Source: Allobosea sp. 67-29 (GTDB lineage: Bacteria; Pseudomonadota; Alphaproteobacteria; Rhizobiales; Beijerinckiaceae). Taken from it: DNA of 64,000 bases. The notes beneath the pieces are model-generated. The model ran no database searches. It was not told where the DNA came from and saw nothing but the letters and a program-made list of their open reading frames with translations. The number at the start of each line of letters is the position of its first letter. Within the stretch, counting starts at the first letter, position 1. The translations under genes and the position numbers were made by a program. The stretch is from positions 62,001 through 126,000 of the forward strand of contig NZ_MKSQ01000007.1 of assembly GCF_001898115.1 (NCBI RefSeq), written 5' to 3'. Below, piece after piece: positions 36,501 to 45,683 of this stretch.

Positions 36501-37721
36501 GTGGCGGACAATATCCCGGTCCGCCATCGCATCGGAGACGAGGCTATCGACGCGCCAGCGACCATGACCGAGACCGCCCCGGCGGCTCCCGCGCGGATCG
36601 GGCCGGATCGCGTCAGGCCGGTGGAGCGCGGCGACCTCGAGCGCGTGGCGCGCCTCTTCCTGAATGTCTTTCGCGGCGATGCCGAGGGAGGCAATGCCGT
36701 CGAGGACGCAGCAGCCTATATGGAGCGGCTGTATCTGGAAGGGCCCTACTGCGAGCAGGGCCCCAACGGCTTCGTTCAGATCGACGGGCATGGCGATATC
36801 GGTGGCTTTCTCGGCATCTTGAAGACCCGCTACAGGATCGGAGGCGACGTCCTGAGCGCCGGCATCCTCAGTACCCTGATGGCGGCGCGCGGGGCTAACC
36901 ACGGCACAGCCGCGCCGCGTCTGCTGCGGGCGCTGAACGCTGCCGGTTTCGACCTGCAGCTGACCGACTCGGCCAACCGCGCCTCGCTGGCTTTCGCGCG
37001 GCCGATGAAATACGAGCTGCTCGCTGAAGAGAGCTTGCGTTGGGAGCTCGCTTTCCGGCCGGCGACGATCCTGCTCGACAAGGCGCGCCGGAAATGGCCG
37101 CGTCGACCGCTGGGGCTGCTGACCCCCTTCGCTGGCCTGAGCGATGCCTTGATCGGGCGTTTGCTGAGGCGGCCGCAGCGCTCCAAGGCTGCGCTTTGCG
37201 AGGTCCGGACCTTGGACGCCCAGGCCTTTGCCGAGCTGCTGCCGCGCTTCCTGACCGGCTTTCGCCTGCATCCGCTCTGGCCGAGGGAGGAACTGCTCTG
37301 GCTTCTCGACCAGGCGGCGCAAAAGCGCGCAAACGGCCCTCTTTCCTTCGTCGCCCTGTGCAAGCCGCAGGGCATGCCCATCGGCTGCTATGCCCTGCAT
37401 GGCGAGGCCGGTCGCGTGGCCTCCGTGCTGCATGTCTTTGCAGAGCGTGGGCACGGCGAGACCGTGCTCGACCACCTGATAGCCTCGGCGGAAGAAATGG
37501 GCTGCACCGGTGTGGAAGGCCAGGCGTGCAAGGCCTTGATGCCACATCTCTATCGCTATCCCGGTCTGATCTTCCGCTATGGCGGGGCCGCGATGGTCCG
37601 CTCCGGCCGGGAAGACGTCATGGCGGCGCTGCGGGCGGGCGACATCTTGATCGGCGGGCTGGCCGGCGACCGCTGGACGCGTCTCAGCGCCGATCCGTTC
37701 GGAGTTCCACGAGCGCGGTGA
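36501..37721 (+). CDS. Unassigned protein with GNAT acetyltransferase-like N-terminus
   Basis: This 406-residue protein starts with a segment typical of GNAT acetyltransferases: RPVERGDLERVARLFLNVF at about 38-56, then IDGHGDIGGFLGI and a LSTLMAARGANHGTAAPRLL stretch resembling the acetyl-CoA loop. A second half (from about 215) repeats a similar layout (VRTLDAQAFAELLPRF, IGCYALHGE), suggesting two degenerate GNAT folds. No substrate can be proposed. GTG at 36501 is used; ATG at 36564 is possible. It lies between glmS and DUF502, all rightward, but with 77- and 118-bp gaps. Confidence 0.6.
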   Translation: MADNIPVRHRIGDEAIDAPATMTETAPAAPARIGPDRVRPVERGDLERVARLFLNVFRGDAEGGNAVEDAAAYMERLYLEGPYCEQGPNGFVQIDGHGDIGGFLGILKTRYRIGGDVLSAGILSTLMAARGANHGTAAPRLLRALNAAGFDLQLTDSANRASLAFARPMKYELLAEESLRWELAFRPATILLDKARRKWPRRPLGLLTPFAGLSDALIGRLLRRPQRSKAALCEVRTLDAQAFAELLPRFLTGFRLHPLWPREELLWLLDQAAQKRANGPLSFVALCKPQGMPIGCYALHGEAGRVASVLHVFAERGHGETVLDHLIASAEEMGCTGVEGQACKALMPHLYRYPGLIFRYGGAAMVRSGREDVMAALRAGDILIGGLAGDRWTRLSADPFGVPRAR

Positions 37722-37839
37722 GCCACAGGGCTTTTCGAGCGGTGCGGCATCGGCATTCTTGAAATGCGCGGCATAGATTGGCACGTCTGTCGCTTGCCAG
37801 TCGCCGGAAGGCTGGAAGCCTCTCGACCGGAACCGCTGC

Positions 37840-38568
37840 ATGACCTCAAGCTCGCCCGATCCTCGTCTCGTGATCCAGCCCGATTTGCTCAGGCCGTCCT
37901 TCGGCACGCGGCTGCGGCGCTATTTCTTCACCGGGCTCGTGCTTGCGGCGCCGCTTGCCATCACCGCATCGGTGACTTGGTGGTTCGTCAACCTGATCGA
38001 CGGTTGGGTCAAGCCGCTGATTCCCAGCGCATATCTGCCCGACGCCTATCTGCCGTTCCCGCTGCCGGGGCTCGGCCTGATCATCGGCCTGATCGGTTTG
38101 ACGCTGCTCGGCTTCCTGACGGCCAATCTCGTCGGCCGTTCGCTGATCGGGGCCGGCGAGGCGATTCTCGACCGGATGCCGGTCGTCCGCAGTGTCTACA
38201 AGGGCGTAAAGCAGGTTTTCGAAACGATTTTTTCGCAGTCCGGCACCTCGTTCCGCAAGGTCGGCATGGTGCAGTTCCCGCAGCCGGGCATGTGGTCGAT
38301 CGTCTTCATCGCGCAGGAGGCGGCGCCCGAAATCGCCGGGCGCCTGCCGGATGGACAAGACCCGGGCGACAAGCAGATCGGCGTTTTCCTGCCCTGCACG
38401 CCGAACCCGACGACCGGATTCTTCTTCTACCTGCCGCGGCGCGAGGTCGTCGAACTCTCGATATCCGTCGAGGACGGCGCCAAGCTGATCATGTCGGCCG
38501 GGCTGATCCAGCCCGGCGAGCAGAACGGCAAGCCGAAGCTTGAAACGAAACCGCCGGTCAGCGCCTGA
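37840..38568 (+). CDS. DUF502 membrane protein
   Basis: This 242-residue protein has two N-terminal transmembrane helices (about 27-50 and 75-98: YFFTGLVLAAPLAITASVTW and LIIGLIGLTLLGFLTANLVG). The DUF502 signature follows (RMPVVRSVYKGVKQVFETI, MVQFPQPGMWSIVFIA, FLPCTPNPTTGFFFYLPR). The family is widespread in proteobacteria and plants and of unknown function. It converges with and overlaps the AraC-type gene by 11 bp. The order glmS-DUF502-recG-mfd is common in Hyphomicrobiales. Confidence 0.9.
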   Translation: MTSSSPDPRLVIQPDLLRPSFGTRLRRYFFTGLVLAAPLAITASVTWWFVNLIDGWVKPLIPSAYLPDAYLPFPLPGLGLIIGLIGLTLLGFLTANLVGRSLIGAGEAILDRMPVVRSVYKGVKQVFETIFSQSGTSFRKVGMVQFPQPGMWSIVFIAQEAAPEIAGRLPDGQDPGDKQIGVFLPCTPNPTTGFFFYLPRREVVELSISVEDGAKLIMSAGLIQPGEQNGKPKLETKPPVSA

Positions 38569-39391
38569 GCGGCACCCAGATCTCGACGACACCGTTGCCG
38601 GTTGCGCCGTCGAAGCGCTCGTCCATGCGCTCCAGCGTGACGCCCATCTCGGGCTTGCGCCCCGATTTCGGGAACCAGCCCTGCCAGATCGCCTTGTAGG
38701 TCTGGGCGATGCCGGTGATGTGGCCGCTATGCTCGAACACGGCGCAGAGCTGCTCCGGCACGCTCAGCCGCGCGAACTCGTCGGTGACATCGCCGAAGGA
38801 CGAGACCTCGGCCCCGGCGATATAGTCGAAGGCGCCGTTGTCGTCGTAATTATAACTCGCGCCATAGGCGACATAGCTGCGCTGGCCGGGGATATGGCCG
38901 AAATGCGGGGCGATCTTCTGCCAGAGCAGCGGGATGCCCTGGGTGTTGTCCATCGAGAAATGGCCGCTGAAGCCGGCGATTAGCATGGGCTTGCCGGTGA
39001 CGATGCGCGGCTCGGCGATGGGGGCGGGCGTGATGTCGTGCATGGAAAGAGGCTCCACGAGAGCGAGCGATGAGAGGTCGCGCCGGGCGCGCAATTCTTC
39101 CGGTGTGAGGCCGAATTGCTCGCGAAAGGCGCGGGTGAAGGCTTCGTGGGAGCCATAACCCCAGTCGAGCGCGACCGAGAGGATGTCGGGCGCACCGTCG
39201 GCGAGCTGGCGCGCCGCCTCCGACAGCCGTCGCTCGCGCACATAGCGCATCACCGAGCGGCCGGTCGCCACGCCGAAGGCGCGGCTGAGATGGAAGCGCG
39301 AGACGCCGCTGACCTCCGCGATCTCGTCGAGCGTGAGCTCGGCGGTGAAGCGGCTCTCGATGCACCAGATTGCTGCCTTGACCGGGTCCAT
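38558..39391 (-). CDS. AraC-family regulator with GyrI-like effector domain
   Basis: This 277-residue protein has an N-terminal double helix-turn-helix (IESRFTAELTLDEIAEVSGVSRFHLSR and DILSVALDWGYGSHEAFTRAFR split over residues 8-100). A C-terminal GyrI/effector-binding fold follows from about 125 (RIVTGKPMLIAGFSGH, VEIWVPL). The arrangement resembles Rob- and BmrR-like sensors of small hydrophobic drugs or metabolites. ATG at 39391 is backed by GGAGAG. It lies alone between DUF502 and recG as an apparent insertion in their conserved order. The target genes are unknown. Confidence 0.88.
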   Translation of the reverse strand: MDPVKAAIWCIESRFTAELTLDEIAEVSGVSRFHLSRAFGVATGRSVMRYVRERRLSEAARQLADGAPDILSVALDWGYGSHEAFTRAFREQFGLTPEELRARRDLSSLALVEPLSMHDITPAPIAEPRIVTGKPMLIAGFSGHFSMDNTQGIPLLWQKIAPHFGHIPGQRSYVAYGASYNYDDNGAFDYIAGAEVSSFGDVTDEFARLSVPEQLCAVFEHSGHITGIAQTYKAIWQGWFPKSGRKPEMGVTLERMDERFDGATGNGVVEIWVPLRR

Positions 39392-39462
39392 GTTCTCTCC
39401 ACGAAGCGCCGGCACCCTGGCGCCGGCAAGACCGCCGCGCTTGATCAGGATTGCTGTATATC

Positions 39463-41562
39463 CTAACCCGCCCGCAGCAGCCGGATCGCGACATCCCGCT
39501 CGAACAGATAGAGCAGCACCCGGATCGCCTGGCCGCGCGGCGTTTCCAGATGCGGGTCGCGCTCGATCAGCAATCGCGCGTCATCGCGCGCCGCTGCCAG
39601 CAGATCGCCGTCGATCTCCGGCCGGGCGATGCGCCAGTCGGGCGAGCCCGACTGCTTGGTGCCGAGGACCTCGCCTTCGCCACGCAGGCGCAGGTCCTCC
39701 TCGGCGATGCGGAAGCCGTCCTCCGTCTCGCGCATGATCGTGAGCCGCGCCTCGGCGATCGGCCCGAGCGGCCCCTTGTAGAGCAGCAGGCAGGTCGAGG
39801 CGGCCGAGCCACGTCCGATGCGGCCGCGCAACTGATGAAGCTGGGCGAGGCCGAAGCGCTCGGCATGCTCGATCACCATGACGCTGGCATTGGGGACGTC
39901 GACGCCGACCTCGATCACGGTGGTCGAGACGAGGATGCGGGTCTCGCCGGCGACGAAGGCGGCCATGGCGGCGTCCTTCTCGCGGCCGGGCATCTGGCCA
40001 TGCAGCAAGCCGACTTTGTCGCCGAAGATTTCGCGTAGCGCCTCGTAACGCTCCTGTGCGGCGGCGACGTCGAGCGTGTCGGATTCCTGCACGAGCGGGC
40101 AGACCCAATAGGCCTGCGCGCCAGCCTCGACCGCCCGGCCGATGGCGCCGACGACTTCGTCATAACGCTCGGAGGAGACGGCGCGGGTGACGATCGGCTT
40201 CCGCCCCGCCGGCTTCTCCGAAAGGATCGAGATATCCATGTCGCCGAACCAGGTCAGCGAGAGCGTGCGCGGGATCGGCGTCGCGGTCATCACCAGCACG
40301 TCCACCGCTTCGCCCTTGGAGCCGAGCAGCAGGCGCTGATGCACGCCGAAGCGGTGCTGCTCGTCGACGACGGCAAGCGCGAGGTCATGGAAGGCGACGC
40401 CTTCCTGAAACAGCGCATGAGTGCCGACCGCGATGTCGATGGAGCCATCGGCCAGACCGGCGAGCACCTGCTTGCGGCCCGCGCCCTTCTCGCGCCCGGT
40501 CAGCAGGGCGAGCTTCAGGCCGGCCTTCTCTGCCAGCGGCGCCAGCCTCTCGGCATGCTGGCGGGCGAGGATTTCGGTCGGCGCCATCAGGACCGATTGC
40601 CGGCCGGCTTCTGCGGCGGCGGCCATCGCCATCAGCGCGACCACGGTCTTGCCGGAGCCGACATCGCCCTGGAGCAAGCGCAGCATCTTCTCCGGCTTGG
40701 CCATGTCGGAATGGATATCGGCGATGGCCTTGCGCTGGCCCTCGGTCAGCTCGAAGGGCAGGGCGGACTGGATGCGGAAGCGCACGCCCCCGTCGCCGGT
40801 GGTGGCGCGCCCCGCGACCTTCTTCTGCTGGCGGCGGACCAGCGCGAGCGCGATCTGGCTCGCCAGCAATTCGTCATAGCCGATGCGGCGCCGCGCGACC
40901 GTGTCGCCTTCGGCTGCCTTGCGATCGACCGGATGATGCAGGGCTTCGATTGCAGCGTGGAACGACGGGAAATCGCTCCTGGCGAGGAAGGTCGGGTCCT
41001 GCCATTCCGGCATCTCCGGGCAGCGCTCGGCCGCCGCCTGCACGGTCCGCATCATCATGCGCTGGCCGATGCCCTCGGTCAGCGGATAGACCGGCTCGAA
41101 GGCCGGCAGCGTCGCCGCGAGCTTCGGATCGAGGATGCGCTCGGGATGCACCATCTGGCGCATGCCCTCCCAGAGTTCGAGCTTGCCCGAGATCAGGCGA
41201 TAGGCGCCGATCGGCAGGGTCTGCGCCAGATGCCGGGAATCGGCATGGAAGAAGACGAGCGTGACGTCGCCGGTCTCGTCCTCGACGATGATGCGATAGG
41301 GCGCCTTCTTGCCGGCAGGCGCCGCGCGATGCTCGCTGACGCGGGCCGTGAAGGTCGCGACGTCGCCGATCGGCGTATCGGCGATAGAGGGGCTCGGCCG
41401 CCGGTCGACGGCGCCGGTGGGCAATTGGAACATCAGGTCGACGACGCGGGCGGGGTGCGCCTCGTCGCCGAGGAAACGGTCCAGCACCTTGCCGAGCTTG
41501 GGCCCGACGCCGGAAAGCGTCGTGACGGGGGCGAAGAGCGGATCGAGGATCGAGGGGCGCAA
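39463..41562 (-). CDS. recG: ATP-dependent DNA helicase RecG
   Basis: This 699-residue monomeric helicase reverses stalled replication forks and branch-migrates Holliday junctions. The N-terminal wedge/OB domain (VGPKLGKVLDRFLG, VATFTARV) is followed by helicase motifs I (GDVGSGKTVVALM), II (DEQHRFGV), III (TATPIPRTL) and VI (QLRGRIGRG). The TTG start at 41562 (MRPSILDPLF) matches the start of rhizobial RecG; no ATG or GTG fits. It is divergent from sdhE with 156 bp between. Confidence 0.95.
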   Translation of the reverse strand: MRPSILDPLFAPVTTLSGVGPKLGKVLDRFLGDEAHPARVVDLMFQLPTGAVDRRPSPSIADTPIGDVATFTARVSEHRAAPAGKKAPYRIIVEDETGDVTLVFFHADSRHLAQTLPIGAYRLISGKLELWEGMRQMVHPERILDPKLAATLPAFEPVYPLTEGIGQRMMMRTVQAAAERCPEMPEWQDPTFLARSDFPSFHAAIEALHHPVDRKAAEGDTVARRRIGYDELLASQIALALVRRQQKKVAGRATTGDGGVRFRIQSALPFELTEGQRKAIADIHSDMAKPEKMLRLLQGDVGSGKTVVALMAMAAAAEAGRQSVLMAPTEILARQHAERLAPLAEKAGLKLALLTGREKGAGRKQVLAGLADGSIDIAVGTHALFQEGVAFHDLALAVVDEQHRFGVHQRLLLGSKGEAVDVLVMTATPIPRTLSLTWFGDMDISILSEKPAGRKPIVTRAVSSERYDEVVGAIGRAVEAGAQAYWVCPLVQESDTLDVAAAQERYEALREIFGDKVGLLHGQMPGREKDAAMAAFVAGETRILVSTTVIEVGVDVPNASVMVIEHAERFGLAQLHQLRGRIGRGSAASTCLLLYKGPLGPIAEARLTIMRETEDGFRIAEEDLRLRGEGEVLGTKQSGSPDWRIARPEIDGDLLAAARDDARLLIERDPHLETPRGQAIRVLLYLFERDVAIRLLRAG

Positions 41563-41718
41563 GACGTCTCGGCACTTGTCAGGAGCGCGAAGATCGCAGC
41601 CGCTTCGCCGCTGACTTCGCCAGGTTGCGTCGCTATATAGCCTGCTCAGGCAGGCTCCGCGACGGGGCCGGCCCAATCATCATTGCGCCGTCCCCCAAGG
41701 TTTTTGCCCGAGGTTCCC

Positions 41719-42015
41719 ATGTCCGGCTCGACCCGCTCCAGCGCCGATCTCGACCCGCGCCGCCGCAAGATCCTGTTCCGCGCCTGGCATCGCGGCATGC
41801 GCGAGATGGATCTCATCATGGGCCGCTTCGCCGACGACGCCATCGCCGGTTTCAGCGATGCCGAGCTCGACGAGTTCGAGCGCCTGATCGAGGTCTTGGA
41901 CCGCGATCTGCTGAGCTGGGTGACCGGGGAGGCGCCCGTGCCGGAGAACTACGACACGGAACTGTTCCGCAAGCTCAAGGCTTTCCACACCCACGACAAG
42001 CCGATTCATGTGTAG
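41719..42015 (+). CDS. sdhE: Succinate dehydrogenase assembly factor SdhE
   Basis: This 98-residue protein promotes covalent FAD attachment to SdhA. The key RGxxE motif is present (RAWHRGMREMDLIMGRFAD, residues 22-40), followed by the five-helix bundle segment LDRDLLSWVTGEAPVPEN. ATG at 41719 has GAGG five bases upstream. It lies between recG (divergent) and mfd (downstream, same strand), the standard rhizobial position. Confidence 0.93.
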   Translation: MSGSTRSSADLDPRRRKILFRAWHRGMREMDLIMGRFADDAIAGFSDAELDEFERLIEVLDRDLLSWVTGEAPVPENYDTELFRKLKAFHTHDKPIHV

Positions 42016-42034
42016 CACTGGTGAAGTGCGCGCT

Positions 42035-42072
42035 GTCGTCCCGGGCGTAGCGAAGCGCCGATCCGGGATGAC
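42035..42072. repeat. REP-like palindromic element between sdhE and mfd
   Basis: GTCGTCCCGG at 42035-42044 is the near-perfect complement of CCGGGATGAC at 42063-42072 (one G-T mismatch), around GCGTAGCGAAGCGC. This design (tcatcccgg...gcgaagcgc) resembles dispersed extragenic palindromes of rhizobia. It lies 20 bp after the sdhE stop and may stabilise or end its mRNA. Only one copy is seen in this window. Confidence 0.55.
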
Positions 42073-42101
42073 CTCGGACACTTGAGAAAACGACGATTTC
42101 G

Positions 42102-45100
42102 ATGAGCATTCCTCCCCCAAGCCAGATCGCCAAGCCGCAGCTCGACCGCCTGCTCGATGCGCTGAACCGTGGCGACAAGCCGACGCTCGCCGGCGTGCCG
42201 GATGGCTTCGACGCCGTCGTCCTCGCCGACCTGACCCGCGCCCGCGCCAAGAAGGGTGAGGGACCGGCGCTGCTCGTCTTCATCGCACGTGATGGCCAGC
42301 GCCTGCAGGTGCTTGAGAACGCGCTGCAATTCGTCGCGCCGGACCTGGAGGTAATGAGCTTCCCGGCCTGGGACTGCCAGCCCTATGACCGCGTCTCGCC
42401 CGCGCCCGCCATCGTCGCGCACCGGATGACGACGCTGTCGCGCCTCGCCAAGACCAAATCGGGCGAGCGGCCGCGCCTGCTGCTAACCACCGTCAACGCC
42501 GCGCTCCAGCGCGTTCCGGCCTTCGGCAAGGTGGCGTCGGAGAGCTTCTCGGCGGCGCCCGGCAACATGGTCGATATCGAGGAGCTGGCGCGCTGGCTCG
42601 ACATCAACGGCTATCTGCGGACCTCGACCGTGCGCGAGACCGGCGAATTCGCCGTGCGCGGCGGCATCGTCGACCTGTTCCCGCCGGGCATGCCGGCGCC
42701 GATCCGGCTCGACTTCTTCGGCGACACGCTCGAATCGATCCGCACCTTCGATCCGGAGACGCAGCGTACCACCGGGCAATTGCGCGGGCTCGACCTCGTG
42801 CCGATGTCCGAGGCGCAGATGACGAGCGAGAGCATCCGCCGCTTCCGCCAGTCCTATATCTCGACCTTCGGCACGCCCGGCCGCGACGACACCCTCTATG
42901 AAGCCGTCAGCGAAGGCCGCCGCCCCGCCGGGCTGGAGCACTGGCTGCCGCTGCTGGCGGAAAAGCTCGACACGCTCTTCACCTATCTGCCCGACGTGCC
43001 CCTGGTGCTCGACCATCAAGCCGAGGACGCGGTCGGTGAGCGCATCAGCCTGATCAAGGACTATTACGACGCCCGCAAGGCTGCGCTGGAGCAGGGCGGG
43101 GGCGGCGGCATTCCCTACAAGCCGTTGCCGCCGGACGCGCTCTATCTCTCGCCGGGCGACTGGCGCGCGGTGATCGATGGTTCCGGCGTCGCGACGCTCA
43201 CGCCGTTCCATCTGCCCGACAGCGAAGGCAAGCTCATCCTCGATCTCGGCGGCAAGCAGGGCCGCAGCTTCGCGGCCGAGCGCGCGGGCGAGTCCGGCAG
43301 CGTCTTCGAGGCCGCCGTCGCCCATGTGAGGGCCCTGGAGGCCGACGGCAGGCGCGTCATCCTCGCCGCGTGGTCGGAAGGCTCGCGCGAGCGGCTCGCG
43401 CATGTGCTCGAAGACCACGGGCTGAAGAGCGTCCAGATGACCGGCTCGCTGCGCGCGGCCTTCGATCTCAAGCCCGGCACGGTCGCGCTCGCGGTCTGGG
43501 GTTTCGAGACCGGCTTCGAGGCCGGACGCCTTGCTGTGATCGGCGAGCAGGACATCCTGGGCGATCGCCTCGTCCGTCCGCGCCGCAAGACCAGGCGCCC
43601 GCAGGACTTCATCGCGGAGCTCTCGTCGCTCGCGCCGGGCGATCTCGTCGTCCATGTCGACCACGGCATCGGCCGCTTCATCGGCCTGCAGTCGATCACG
43701 GCGGCCGGCGCGCCGCATGACTGCCTCGAAATCCATTATGCCGGCGATTCCAAGCTGTTCCTGCCGGTCGAGAACATCGAACTGCTATCCCGCTACGGCT
43801 CGGAGGACACGGAGGTCCAGCTCGACCGTCTGGGTGGTGGCGGCTGGCAGGCGCGCAAGGCCAAGCTCAAGCAGCGCATCCGCGAGATGGCCGGCAAGCT
43901 CATCCAGATCGCGGCGGCGCGCGCGCTCAAGGAGGCACCGCGCCTCGTGCCGCCGGCCGGCGTCTATGACGAGTTCATCGCCCGCTTCCCCTATGAGGAG
44001 ACCGAAGACCAGCAGAACACCATCGATGCGGTCCTGGACGATCTCGCGGCCGGGCGCCCGATGGACCGCCTCGTCTGCGGCGATGTCGGCTTCGGCAAGA
44101 CCGAGGTCGCGCTGCGCGCCGCTTTCGCTACTGCACTCAACGGCAAGCAGGTCGCGGTTGTCGTGCCGACGACGCTGCTCGCGCGCCAGCATTACAGGAA
44201 CTTCGCGGATCGATTTGCCGGCTTGCCGGTCAATGTCGGGCAGGCCTCGCGCTTCGTCGGTTCGGCCGATCTCAAGGCGGTGAAGCAGGGCGCCAGGGAC
44301 GGCACGATGGATATCGTGGTCGGCACGCACGCGCTGCTCGGCAAGGGCGTCGACTTCAAGGATCTCGGCCTCGTCATCGTCGACGAAGAGCAGCATTTCG
44401 GCGTCGCCCATAAGGAGAAGCTGAAGGAAATGCGCGCCGAGGTTCACATGCTGACGCTGACCGCGACGCCGATCCCGCGCACGCTCCAGCTCGCCATGAC
44501 CGGTGTACGCGAGCTCTCGATCATCGCGACGCCGCCGGTCGATCGCCTCGCGGTGCGCACCTTCGTCACGCCGTTCGACCCGCTGATCGTGCGCGAGGCG
44601 CTATTGCGCGAGCGCTATCGCGGCGGGCGCAGCTTCTATGTCGTGCCGCGCATCGAGGATATCGCCGACGTCAAGGACTTCCTCGACAAGCAGGTGCCGG
44701 AATGCAAGGTCGGCATCGCCCATGGCCAGATGGCGGCGGGCACGCTGGAAGACGTGATGACGGCCTTCTACGAGGGCCAGTACGATATCCTGCTCTCGAC
44801 CACGATCGTCGAGTCGGGCCTCGATATCCCGACCGCCAACACGCTGATCGTCCATCGCGCCGACATGTTCGGCCTCGCCCAGCTCTATCAGCTCCGCGGC
44901 CGTGTCGGCCGCTCGAAGACGCGCGCCTATGCGCTCTTCACCGTGCCGGCCAACCGCAAGCTGACCGAGCAGGCCGACAAGCGCCTCAAGGTCCTGCAAT
45001 CGCTCGATACGCTGGGCGCGGGTTTCCAGCTCGCCAGCCACGATCTCGACATCCGCGGCGCCGGCAACCTGCTCGGCGACGAGCAGTCCGGCCATATCAA

Positions 45101-45650
45101 GGAGGTCGGCTACGAGCTCTACCAGCAGATGCTGGAGGAGGCGGTGGCGGCGCTCAAGGCCGGCATCGAGTTCGAGACCGAGACACAATGGTCGCCGGCG
45201 ATCCAGGTCGGCGCGCCCGTCATGATCCCCGAGCACTATGTCGCCGACCTGACGTTGAGGCTGACGCTCTACAAGCGCCTCTCGACCATGGACGACGATG
45301 GCGAATTGCAATCCTTCGGCGCCGAATTGGTCGATCGCTTCGGCCCGCTGCCGGAGGAGGTCAACCAGTTGCTGGAGATCGTCGCGATCAAGGCGCTTTG
45401 CAAGCGCGCCAATGTCGAGAAGGTCGAGGCCGGGCCGAAGGGCATCATCGTCGCCTTCCGCAACAACGAATTCGCCAATCCGGAAGGGCTGGTCGGCTTC
45501 GTCGCCAAGCAGGGCACGCTGGCCAAGGTTCGCCCCGACATGCGCGTCGTCTTCATCGACGATTTCGACACGGTCGAGCAGCGCCTGAAGGCCACGCGCC
45601 GGCTGCTGACCGATCTCGCGCGGATCGCCGAAAGGAAGAAGGCCGCCTAG
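42102..45650 (+). CDS. mfd: Transcription-repair coupling factor Mfd
   Basis: This 1182-residue DNA translocase removes RNA polymerase stalled at lesions and recruits UvrA. The N-terminal UvrB-like module (residues 1-350), the RNA polymerase-interacting domain around DLVVHVDHGIGRFIGLQ (about 510-550), RecG-like helicase motifs (GDVGFGKTEVALRAAF, DEEQHFGV, LTATPIPRTLQLAM, QLRGRVGRS) and the C-terminal TRCF domain are all present and in order. Full length with no interruptions. Confidence 0.97.
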   Translation: MSIPPPSQIAKPQLDRLLDALNRGDKPTLAGVPDGFDAVVLADLTRARAKKGEGPALLVFIARDGQRLQVLENALQFVAPDLEVMSFPAWDCQPYDRVSPAPAIVAHRMTTLSRLAKTKSGERPRLLLTTVNAALQRVPAFGKVASESFSAAPGNMVDIEELARWLDINGYLRTSTVRETGEFAVRGGIVDLFPPGMPAPIRLDFFGDTLESIRTFDPETQRTTGQLRGLDLVPMSEAQMTSESIRRFRQSYISTFGTPGRDDTLYEAVSEGRRPAGLEHWLPLLAEKLDTLFTYLPDVPLVLDHQAEDAVGERISLIKDYYDARKAALEQGGGGGIPYKPLPPDALYLSPGDWRAVIDGSGVATLTPFHLPDSEGKLILDLGGKQGRSFAAERAGESGSVFEAAVAHVRALEADGRRVILAAWSEGSRERLAHVLEDHGLKSVQMTGSLRAAFDLKPGTVALAVWGFETGFEAGRLAVIGEQDILGDRLVRPRRKTRRPQDFIAELSSLAPGDLVVHVDHGIGRFIGLQSITAAGAPHDCLEIHYAGDSKLFLPVENIELLSRYGSEDTEVQLDRLGGGGWQARKAKLKQRIREMAGKLIQIAAARALKEAPRLVPPAGVYDEFIARFPYEETEDQQNTIDAVLDDLAAGRPMDRLVCGDVGFGKTEVALRAAFATALNGKQVAVVVPTTLLARQHYRNFADRFAGLPVNVGQASRFVGSADLKAVKQGARDGTMDIVVGTHALLGKGVDFKDLGLVIVDEEQHFGVAHKEKLKEMRAEVHMLTLTATPIPRTLQLAMTGVRELSIIATPPVDRLAVRTFVTPFDPLIVREALLRERYRGGRSFYVVPRIEDIADVKDFLDKQVPECKVGIAHGQMAAGTLEDVMTAFYEGQYDILLSTTIVESGLDIPTANTLIVHRADMFGLAQLYQLRGRVGRSKTRAYALFTVPANRKLTEQADKRLKVLQSLDTLGAGFQLASHDLDIRGAGNLLGDEQSGHIKEVGYELYQQMLEEAVAALKAGIEFETETQWSPAIQVGAPVMIPEHYVADLTLRLTLYKRLSTMDDDGELQSFGAELVDRFGPLPEEVNQLLEIVAIKALCKRANVEKVEAGPKGIIVAFRNNEFANPEGLVGFVAKQGTLAKVRPDMRVVFIDDFDTVEQRLKATRRLLTDLARIAERKKAA

Positions 45651-45683
45651 GGCGCCGGTTGGAACGAGATCCCGAGCGCGCCT

